Assembly: GCA_964019055.1 (NCBI GenBank)
Contig: OZ025224.1
Span: forward strand, 6,710,194-6,774,193
Direction of reading: 5' to 3'
From: Anthopleura xanthogrammica
Lineage: Eukaryota > Cnidaria > Anthozoa > Actiniaria > Actiniidae
DNA: 64,000 bases
Part shown: positions 28,901 to 40,823 of the stretch, in pieces
How positions within the stretch are numbered: position 1 is the first letter of the stretch
Layout: every line of letters begins with the position of its first letter
Translations under genes and position numbers: made by a program
The notes under the pieces: model-generated
Told to the model about the DNA's origin: nothing
The model's database searches: none
Seen by the model: the letters and a program-made list of their open reading frames with translations, nothing else

Positions 28901-31900
28901 AAGGAAGCAAAGAAGCATACAAGCAAACAATCATTCAAGCAAGCAAGCAAGCAAGCATTCAAGCAAACAAGGATGCAAGCATAGAAGCAACCAAGTAAGG
29001 AACTTGAATAGAAGGGAAGGAAAGTATAACCCAAATACACAACAAGGCAAATTCTAGAAAACTTGTTCAATAATAGGTCTCCCATTCAGCTTTCTGATAC
29101 TAAACTAGGGGGGGGGGGGGGAAAGCTATTTAGCATCGATTCACTTACGATGGTGACAAATTTGGTGATTGTGTTGGAGGGCTCCAAGACGGTGACGTCT
29201 GCTCACTAGCAGGAGGTGGTACTTTAGAATAACCCTTCTCTCCTCCAAGATTATCTACAGTGGTCAACAACTGTTGATACGTGTAGGTCGACAGCTCTAA
29301 CTTGAGTGGAGTTAATATCCTAGCATCTACACAAATAGTTGGCTTGTTCTTTGGTGCATCAGATGCTTGTAGCATGTCCTGGAGTTCAGATCGCCTTTCT
29401 ACGCTCACTTGCAGACCTGTCTTGTGTAGAATATGAATGCCTGATTTTGGAACCTTAGATGGGCTGCCACCCAGGAATGACTCAGTCAATGTCTGTCCAT
29501 GGGAGATCTTATTTAATTCATCAGTGGACAATGTCAATGAGTACACACTCATATCCTGCATCTCAACCTGTACAAGATCAACGTCATATTCAACTGCACC
29601 AGAATCGTCCGATTCTTCGATTATTTCAACCATATGTGTATTCCTAATGGTTATTTCGCCTAAATTCGCAACGAGGACATCAGGGCTTGAAGAAGATCGA
29701 GGAAAGTGTATCACTGGAGCCTCTATTTCTACAGACATGTAAACACGTTGGTTTGGTTTGGTAGCCATACCGTCCTCAAAGTCTTGTCCTTCCAAGAGAA
29801 GAACATTTGCAATACCTTCATCACTAATGATGCTGTGTCTCCGAGACCCATGGCTGTCCAGATCACGGCTTGGTGCAATAAAAGACGACGACAAGTAGTC
29901 CAACTCATCAACGAGAGCCTTTCTTTTACTTACCAGTCCCATCGCAACACTACTAGCAGCTTGCCGAAGACTTTCCCCGACTTCTTTGGCCGAATCTGCA
30001 AAGTCTCCTCCGCAGAGCATTAACTCGGATAAAAATCTCTGTGTGTGGGTATACTGCGCCGTTGCCATGCTTATGCTAACTTGAACGTTTCGTGCAATTT
30101 CGGCAATTTCCTTTTCACTGGTCGGTAATCGGTTGAAAATTACAATGGAACATTTCTGGCCTGCAGTTGGACGGAGGAGCGAAAACTTAAAAGCGCGAGA
30201 ATCTGCAGGGGATTCGTCGTTATCGTCAGGTAATTTTGTTAAAAAATAAGGGTTCTCGGAAGAAAGCTCCGTTTCCGTGGTTATCCCACAAGTAAGGACA
30301 CATCGATGGAGGGAGCCTTCGGGAGTAAGGTCCATCATTCGTAGACCTCCAAGAGAACCTGATATTGATTGCCCTTCAATAAACGATGCAGTGATTTGGA
30401 CCTCACTGACGGTGACTTCTGCTACTTTTCTGACTGTTTTGATGGTGTTGACCTTGGTGTTTCTGATCAGTAGAATATTCATGGAGCGGAAAGAAGCATT
30501 GATTTCAAGGGATGGTTGAGCTTCTTTATCCTGTTGGCAAATCAAAAATACCCAGATTACAAACTGATACAAAACAAGTGCAAAACTAATCCTGACTGAA
30601 TTGCCACCCGATTGACACGCGTGAAAAACATCTGCGCATGCTCCAAGTCCGCATGCAAATTAGTCAAAAGCGTCTTCGTGCTATTGTAGAAATATGCAAA
30701 TTTGACTTTCACACTTGCCTGAAGAATAGTCTTTACAAAATGCCAAAACTTAAAGTCAGTTCTTGAAACTTAAGGCTAATTCTTTCATATTGCCTTTATT
30801 AATACAGTATCTTGGTCTCACAAAAGTATACCCACGAACTTTTTTGTATACTCGGAGAAAACAAGCATTTATTTTCTCACTAAAACTCTTGTAAATTCTT
30901 GGAAAGCGTGCTGAAAGGCACGCATGCGCAAACGTTTTTCTCTAGTGTCCACCCGATTAGCATACAGTCATTCTCAATAGCCCTTTTAGGCTTGGACGTA
31001 ATGTTTTCCCATCTTAGACCACGTGTCATTCCCTTTAGAATATTCTTTGTTTGAGTTGTACCCATATTCATGTGTCTTCTCATGTGCAACTGTTAAACAA
31101 AGAAATGATACTCTAGGGAATGACACGTGGTGAGAAATGGGAAAACATGACGCCGAAGGTAAAAAGGCCTACAGCACCTGCGGAATCGTTGTCGTGACGA
31201 AGTAAGCTTTGATGGTTGTCAATCAAGGTGTTTCCATGACATCCCATAGGCACGTGCCGTAAAAAACTTTTTTTTTTCTGAAAATGTCATGGAAACACTT
31301 TGATTGACGTCCAACAAAACCCTACGACGGCAAATTGCACGATTTAGTTGACATAGTATCCTGATATCATTATATAATCACTAACACTGCAAATGTTTGA
31401 ATCAGAGATTTTCCCCCATAATTTTCCTTCATACCTGTCCATCATTATTTTCGTCTAATACAGGCGAAGGTTCTTCAGGAACCGAGTCCAGACGAGCAGA
31501 TGAACCCTCTTCTTCATTTGGAAAAGCAGAGCTGAAGAACTGCATCAGTATCGCGAGAGTATCTTGGTTGGCTACAAAAACAAAATGGCGTCAAGAAGGG
31601 CACGACTAACTCGCATCGAATTTGAAATTAGCGTCCTTAGGCTAGATTTGCGGAGGGAGGAAAACTGGAAAACCCGGGGGGAAAAACAAAATCAAAGGAG
31701 AGAACCAACATACAACTCTCTCTACTTAAATACGCGCGACACTGAGCCCGGGAATCTAACCCGTGTCACATTGGTGAGAGGCGGCGCATTAGCAGCGCAC
31801 ACGACCCTTCCTTTCCACTTCATTATGACTCCGTCCACACGTATGTTTCCATTCGTAATCGCATACTTTTTAACAAATCCTGTCCTTCTACACGTAAACT

Positions 31901-34900
31901 CTACTCCAATATGATTCCAAGTTCAGGAATCGAACCCTAGATCGCTTGGGTGACCTAGAAGCACTACGCCACCCTTGATTCCCCACTTACCAATGCAATT
32001 AAGGGTATTAAACTGTAGAGTAGCGAGTCTTAGTGCCTTGTCTGCAGAAGGGCATTCTTCACTGACTTGCTGGTATTCCAGTGAGATCAAATCCTCATCA
32101 CTCCTTGTCATTGTTGCTTCGCTTGAGGCAGTTGATTGGTTGAACGAGGTGGATTTATCTTTTGTTCCAGGCCTCATGAAGTCAGCCACAGCTGAAAATG
32201 CACTTGAAACTGCTTCTGCAAGAGTTCTGTCATCTGTGAAGTCATAGCAAAAAATAGATAGTCAAAGTCTTCATGTATCTACGGGCTAATACAGTCTTGA
32301 AACTGCTTCTGCAAGAGTTCTGTCATCTGTGAAGTCATAGCAAAAAATAGATAGTCAAAGTCTTCATGTATCTACGGGCTAATACAGTCTATAACTACAT
32401 GTAGCTACTGCTGTAGGAATAAGAAAGACACAGATAAAAAAGAAAATGAAAATACCGTATTTACTCGATTAACCGCCGCAGCGCTCTTTAGTGTTTTGGT
32501 TGCGGTGATTATTCGGGGGAAGCACTTATTTGCGACGTTTAGTGTTGAGTAAATGACGTCACTGACTCCGTTAAAAATCCGTAAAAATATAATACTTCCC
32601 ATCAGAATATCAAGAAAAAACTTGAACCAGTGTTTATTAGACCCTTACAGTCAAAATGGCTCATGCGTACCCCCCCTAGAATCCATTAATGAATTCATTA
32701 TTCGAATATTGAGTTGATTATTCACTCTGACTCCAAACTTGAAAATAGATTATCTACTTCAGTTTTGATTCGATTCTTCAACAATTGCCATGCCAAGGTA
32801 GAAAAACTCCCCATGAAGGGCATCCCTTAGAATTTTAGTTGTGTAATGAATGTGAATTTTGGAGTCTTCGATTTATTAATGAAAATTCAAAGTATCTTCT
32901 CATGTGCAATAACGAATATGGAGGGGGGGGATGTAACTAAACAAGAAGTGAATCCTATTATAATATACAAGACGCTCTAAGAGCTTGAACTGGGTTACCT
33001 GTGATGTGTGCACGAACTCTGAGTGGTCAACTTAACAATTAGTCCTCGAGTCCGAATGGTCTACGAGTCAATAGCCCATGAGGCCGAAGGCCGAATGGGC
33101 TATTGACTCGTAGGCCATGAGGGCGAGAGGTCTAATTGTTTTAGTAAAAACCTACTAATCGGTCCAATAAAAGGATGGAAAGAGTTTTGGATTTTGCTTT
33201 AAATATATATTTTTTGGTTTTCAAAACCGGCGCTTTTCGCTACTAGAGGTCTATCACTAATAGACCCCTAGTAGCTCAGCCAATCACAGGGCTTGATTGG
33301 TGATAGACCATTAGTAGGTTTTTTCTAATATACAATAGCTTACAAAAAAAGAGAATTTACAGTCGATTTCACATAACTTTTGACGAAAATGTTCCGAAGT
33401 TCCCGCCGAACTTGCGAAGTTCGTTGGGAACTTGCCAACGAACTTCGATGTGAACTTGGGAACTTCAGAAGTTCGTAACTTCGTTCGTTGGCAAAGAGAG
33501 AAATTGCGCGCCAACGAAAAAAAAACCATGAACGTCTTTACCAAACAGGGAAAAGCGATACCCGATGATGTAAGAGAACGCATCGTAGATAATTGGTTGG
33601 ATGGCAAATGCCCAGCAAGCATTGGTTCAGAGTTGAACATTACGAAACAAACTATCCACAACATAATCAATAACTTTCTAGCGAGAGGAAATGTTGAAGC
33701 AAGGAAAGGAGGGAAAAGATCTAGATCTGCACGGACTGACGATGTTAATTACTTCGTAGAATACAGCAAAACACAACAGCCAAGTGTGACGGCCAAGGAA
33801 ATACACCACCGTCTTGTCCAAAACAATGTTTGCCTTGCACAAAATGCACCATCGCTCACTTCAATCTCCCGCAGTTTAACACAAGATCTAGGATACTCGT
33901 ACAAGAAACTAAAAGTTATTCCACGTGAATCCTTAACTGAAGCATCTCAAGCTAAACTCCACGAGTATTTGGCAGTTTGTTCAACGATCAATCCACGAAC
34001 GATGCATTGCCAACGAACGAAGTTACGAACTTCTGAAGTTCCCAAGTTCACATCGAAGTTCGTTGGCAAGTTCCCAACGAACTTCGCAAGTTCGGCGGGA
34101 ACTTCGGAAGTTCCGAACGAACTTCGGAACATTTTCGTCAAAAGTTATGTGAAATCGACTGTAAAGTTATGATGATGTTCCCGCTAACAACTAGCGTTAC
34201 ATTACGCGTGTTAAGTTACTCCCGTCTTATCTTGACCTCTAGGGCATGGCGCGACAGCTAACTGCTGGCGAAATATCTAATCTTTATTACTTCATCCTCA
34301 AATGCTTAATTGAGATGGCAAGAAAAGCTGATTTTTCTTCAAAATTGGTATTCAATTTGTTATTCGATAATTCTCTGTCAATCTTTGGTTTATTTTCTTG
34401 AAGACGAAGAAACGCGACGTATTTGTAGACTGGGCCGCCAGAGGCAGTCCAATAATGATTGACGGAGATCCTGACCTTCTGCTGACTGACTGAAGATAAA
34501 CGACCCCAAAGCTCAGACGTAGGTGATCAGTCCACTATAACTTAGCTCCCAAACCGCCTGCCCTGCAACTCGACTGCAATCCGACAAAAATGAAGCTGAT
34601 CTGTGCCGGTCTGCCCAAGACGGGAACTAAATCCCTCGCTCGCGCACTGCGAATTCTCGGCTACAATGTCTACGACTTTGATGAACAAGTCTTGTACCAT
34701 ATGGACGAGTGGTTAGATTTGTTCAAACATGGTAAGGTACCCGATTTCTATGCCATGTTTAAAGATGTAGACGCTGTAATCGATGTCCCGTGCTCAGCGT
34801 TCTTCGAAGAACTGATGGAAGCATTTCCTGACGCTAAAGTTATACTACCTGTACGAGAAGAACATGCTTGGATCAAAAGCTATGTAACACAAAACGAAGC

Positions 34901-37900
34901 TATGTACAACACCTTCATTACTAAGATAAGATGCTTGCTTCCTACATGGAAAAACGTTGTCTTTATAATACTTAGCACAAGAATGGCAAACATAGGGACT
35001 AATGATCCAAAGTCATCCTACATCTGTCTCAAGCGATATCGCTGGCACAACGATCGAGTCAAGTCTGTGGTCCCTGCAGACAAGCTGCTTGTCTACAGTA
35101 TTAAACAAGGATGGGAACCATTGTGTAAGTTCACTGGCAAGAAGATCCCAGACCAACCATTTCCACACTTGAATGTCAAGGGTAAAATTATGTCCACTTT
35201 TCAAACCGAAACCGAGTTGGGGAGGAAAATAACACGAGAACTTAGAGTGGTTATGGTATGTTCTGTGGTGGTCGTTGCTCTGATTGGTGTGATATTGATG
35301 TACTTGTTTAGACTTTTCTGACCGAGTTAGAAAAGAAGCAACTCTTGTGTTCGATGACTGCCAACTGGAAGGTTTCGATTGACAGATGTCGTGTGCTTGG
35401 CGTGGAAATTACTGAAATTTTGGGGCAACAACTGACTACAGTGAATATTTTTACTATTTGGAGAAGATACATATTGATATTCACCTCAATCTCAAGACCT
35501 TTACATATATTATCCCTGAATATTCTTGTCCTGATTAAACATGACCTTTGAGCGAATGAAAGATGGCATTACGAAGCTATGCAAATTATATTTTTATCTT
35601 CAAATATTGACAAAATGTTGGAACCGAAACGAATAATGCAACCCACACGCGCTGCTTTACTTTTGTTTATCGATTTGTAACTATCTTCTTCTTTTTTTCT
35701 AACTGGCTTTATTGCTAATTAATTTTAATGCTTTATAATCGTTGTAGCTCTTAAGAAGTTGACCTGAAATGGCTTCTTTTTTATGTCTGTGTAAACACAG
35801 GAAGCCCAAGCAATGTTTTTGTACCTTATTACAAAGAAATGTATGTGGAATTATTTAACGTAAGAATAACTCAAGTAGAGTGCAAACAATATATCCGTGA
35901 AATACAAATTACTAAATAGCACAAAATAGTGCTAATTAAACAATAGAAAACAATAGAATTTGCATAAAATTGTACTATTTAGTATAACTAATGTTTCACG
36001 GATATACTGTTTGCACTCTACTCCCAAACATAGAAGGGCGGGAATGCTCGTCCGACATTTTAAAAAATGACCCCTAAAAGGTAACAAAACCTCTTTCTAG
36101 TAGTCATAACAATCGTAAGTTTCAACCCTGAAATGGTACCAAATGACGCTCATTTTACAGCATTTTAATTAGTTTTTCCTTTAAACACCCTAAAAGCTAC
36201 CTCAAAACGAAAACTAACCCATATCGGAGTCCCCGCGGAAGTTTGAGTGGTGAAATTGTGTTCTGTAGCTGTGATGGCCGCCGGATTGAAGGAAGGAAAG
36301 AAGTAAAAAAGGAAAAACTGAAGGAAGGAAAGAGAAACGGCTAAAACAAATTCGTAGGCGTGAAGAGTAGCCTCCTACGCAGACGCTCTTAGGGTCGTCA
36401 CGCAATACTTCTCTCCCCACGAACGTCGTTAGTGGGGAGAGAAACGTTGCGTGACGACCCTTAGAACGTCTGCAAAGGAGGCTACGTGAAGAGCGATGAT
36501 GATGAAACATTCCGGCAATGGTATATAGGTCCCATCAATACATTTTTTGTCCCGAAAAACGCGCTCACAGAAATATATATAATACAACCACAAAAAAATC
36601 CTTTAATCTACCAACCTTTCTTGGGTGTATTTTGGACTGTCGAATCCATCCAGTTTCTCCTTGAGGAAGACAGCAAGAGTTCATACTCGGGTCCATATCC
36701 CTGTATAGCATCCACCAGTTGCAAACCATGGACCTTAAGAGACATGGTGTTGTCGTATGGCCTTTTGAGGTACTCTGCTGATACACCGTGGACTTGTAGC
36801 TCGGCTATTAAGCGACCTGGTTGGAAAAAAAGCAGATATCTGTAAGAATAATTCTCTTGATTTAATTGTGTAGTCGTTCTAGCTCTTTCGCACTAATTGA
36901 GGACACTTTTCACTCACACACACACTACCACTACATTCAATATTCTATGCACACGACGCTCAACTCACATGTTGATAGTTTCACTCACACACACTACCAC
37001 TACATTCAATATTCTATGCACACGACGTTCAACTCACATGTTGATAGTTTTACCTACACACACACACTACCACTACCACTACCACTACATTCGATATTCT
37101 ATGCACACAACGCTCAACTCACATGTTGATAGTTTCACTCACACACACTACCACTACATTCAATATTCTATGCACACAACGCTCACTCACATGTTGATAG
37201 TTTCACTCACACACACTACCACTACATTTAATATTCTATGCACACGACGCTCAACTCACATGTTGATAGTTTCACTCACACGCACTACCACTACATTCAA
37301 TATTCTATGCACACGACGTTCAACTCACATGTTGATAGTTTTACCTACACACACACACTACCACTACATTCGATATTCTATGCACACAACGCTCAACTCA
37401 CATGTTGATAGTTTCACTCACACACACTACCACTACATTCAATATTCTATGCACACAACGCTCAACTCACATGTTAATAGTTTCACTCACACACACTACC
37501 ACTACATTCAATATTCTATGCATACGACGCTCAACTCACATGTTGATATTTACGGAGGGAGGAAACAGGAGAAAACCCTCGTGGCACAGGAGAGAACAAC
37601 ACATCAAACAAACTCCAGTCATATATGGTATCCATAGGGATCGATCCAGAAATTAGAAACCTTTGGAACCCCGCACATTCTAAGATAAACTTATTCGATT
37701 CACTACAGCTACATAAAGATATAATTTTGTCGCTTCAGTACAGAGTTGTCTTGCACTAATTCCCAACCTGGGGTCAAAACAACATATTTCCCTTCTCTTC
37801 GGAACTAAAATCTTCTAGATAGATAATTTTGGATTCTATCGTTTAAACATGATAGTCTATACTACTATAACCCACCTCTACTATGCACCCCACAGGACAC

Positions 37901-39985
37901 CTGATCAATGCTGAACTGTAGCATGACTAGTTTAGATTCTACCATTCATCCATCATAGTCTATACTACTATAACCCACCTCTACTATGCACTCCACAGGA
38001 CACCTGATCAATGCTGAACTGTAGCATGACTAGTTTAGATTCTACCATTCATCCATCATAGTCTATACTACTATAACCCACCTCTACTGTGCACCCCACA
38101 GGACACCTGATCAATGCTGAACTGTAGCATGACTAGTTTAGATTCTACCATTCATCCATCATTGTCTATACTACTATAACCCACCTCTACTATGCACCCC
38201 ACAGGACACCTGATCAATGCTGAACTGTAGCGTGACTAGTTTAGATTCTACCATTCATCCATCATAGTCAATACTACTATAACCCACCTCTACTGTGCAC
38301 TCCACAGGACACCTGATCAATGCTGAACTGTAGCATGACTAGTTTAGATTCTTCCATCAACTCTCTTGTTTTGCTTGCAACTGCAGAATCGATAATTGCT
38401 TTACTCGATCTCCTGGGCAATCCAAAGAAAATATAAGGTTTTTCAAATAATGATTTTGATGATCGCAAGTTTTTTGAGAAACAAGTAAAGAATATAATCT
38501 CGATAAACAAGTTTCCATTTGCAGTTGCAGAGACATGTGAATAATTGTCCAAGGTGTTAAAAAAGTCTCGCTTCGATAGAAAGGCATGGCTACCTTCCAA
38601 GATGGCACAGGCAAGTGTGAAGGGGACTATTTTGTCTTGGTTTTCCAGTCAATGTAATGGTACTTCACACACCCCCCTAACAACCAACCCAAAAAGGCTA
38701 CCTCAAACTTCATTAAATCATATAATTATGATAACAAAACCTCTGGTAATAGTTCTTTAACACTCAAGTCAATCAATAATCATGTTATAATCACTCACCT
38801 GCTGGTTCTCGGCGATTCATCCAAAGTAACCTGACTACTGTACATGCTATAATACAGCTCATCCATACTTTGATTAATATCTTCTTTACTTGAAGCATCT
38901 AAGAGGTAAAAAATAATAAAATAAATAAAATAAATAAAATAAATAAAATAATAAATGAGAATTAACAGTGGAATCTACCGAGTGGCTCTTCCTCCACTGC
39001 ATTCCAATTGGAATTTAGAAGTTGATTTTTGAGGAGGGAGGAAAACCGTAGAACGCGGAGAAAAACCCTCGAAGCACAGGAGAGAACCAACAAACAACTC
39101 TACTCACATAAGACGCCGAGCCCAGCGTGACTCGAACTCGGGTCGCCTTGGTGAGAGGCAAGCGCTCTCACCGCTACGCCACCCATGCTTCCCAAGTTAG
39201 AGGTTAATCAGAGGTTAATCAGACTCAGCATCAGACAACTGGAGGAGCTACCATGATAGCGCTTCTCAAAGACTCGCACCAAATCGTACAATTTTCCGTC
39301 ACGACAAACTGGTTTTGGTGGACGTCAATCAAAGTGTTTCCATAACATTGTTAGGAAACACAAAGTTATCAAGGGCACGTGCCTATGGAATGTCATGGAA
39401 AAACCTTGATTGACGTCCAACAAAACCCACTTTGTCGCGACAGCAAATTATATGCGCGCGCGTGATTGGGAAGCGCTGTAAACTAATATTTATTACTTTT
39501 TTCAATGAGATTTTTGTTTCTTACCCATGGATGGAGGTCTTGTGGGTGTTGATGTTGTGAATGTAGAGCTTTTTGGATAAGAAAGGTTGGTGGCGTTGGA
39601 ACTGGTCAGTTGCTTGACGCACTTTGTTAATGCATGACACTAGAAGATAAATGGAAATGCGCTGGTAAAGAAACAGAATCCAATACCATCTACAGGACTA
39701 CAGGAACAACAACAACAACAAGAGGAAACATAAAACAACAACAGCAGCAGCAACATCAGCAACATCAGCATCACAACAACAGCAGCAACAACAACAGCAA
39801 CCTCAGCATCACAACAACAGCAGCAACCACAGCAACATCAGCAGCAACATCAGCAGCAGCAACAACAGCAACAACCACAGCAACATCAGCAGCAACATCA
39901 GCAGCAGCAACAACAGCAGCAGCAACAGCAGCAGCAACATCAGCAGCAACAACAGCAGCAACAGCAGCAGCAACATCAGCAGCAA

Positions 39986-40017
<32 letters not shown>

Positions 40018-40057
40018 ACAGCAGCAACATCAGCAGCAACAACAGCAGCAACAACAA

Positions 40058-40092
<35 letters not shown>

Positions 40093-40625
40093 TCAGCAGC
40101 AACAACAACAACAGCAACAGCAGCAGCAACATCAGCAGCAACAACAGCAACATCAGCAGCAACAACAGCAACCTCAGCATCACAACAACAGCAGCAGCAA
40201 CAACAGCAACCTCAGCATCACAACAACAGCAGCAGCAACAACAGCAACCTCAGCATCACAACAACAGCAGCAACATCAGCAGCAGCAACATCAGCAGCAG
40301 CAACGTCAGCAGCAACAACAGCAACATCAGCAGCAACATCTGAGCAACAACAACAGCAACAACAACAACAGCAACCTCAGCATCACAACAACAGCAGCAG
40401 CAACAACAGCAACCTCAGCATCACAACAACAGCAGCAACATCAGCAGCAGCAACATCAGCAGCAGCAACGTCAGCAGCAACAACAGCAACATCAGCAGCA
40501 ACATCTGAGCAACAACAACAGCAACAACAACAACAGCAACCTCAGCATCACAACAACAGCAGCAGCAACAACAGCAACCTCAGCATCACAACAACAGCAG
40601 CAACAACAACAGCAACCTCAGCATC

Positions 40626-40657
<32 letters not shown>

Positions 40658-40671
40658 CACACCAGCAACAT

Positions 40672-40703
<32 letters not shown>

Positions 40704-40791
40704 ACAACCACACCAGCAACATCAACAGCAACATCAACAGCAACATCAACAGCAACATCAGCAGCAACAGCAACATCAGCAGCAACATCAG

Positions 40792-40823
<32 letters not shown>

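Noticed and set aside
28519..29085. Cys/Leu-rich minus-strand frame of 188 codons
   Set aside because: Complement of the GGAAGCAA array in an intron; only 28519-28580 overlaps a true exon (27).
33311..33670. Minus-strand frame of 119 codons through the left TIR of the Tc1-type element
   Set aside because: It is antisense to the transposase frame and consists mostly of TIR.
36897..37656. Plus-strand His/Thr-rich frame of about 246 codons
   Set aside because: It follows the roughly 70-bp minisatellite and ends in SINE-like sequence; no gene context.
38277..38600. Minus-strand frame of 107 codons as a separate gene
   Set aside because: Its 3' part is VPS13D exon 22 and its 5' part is family E MITE and intron sequence.
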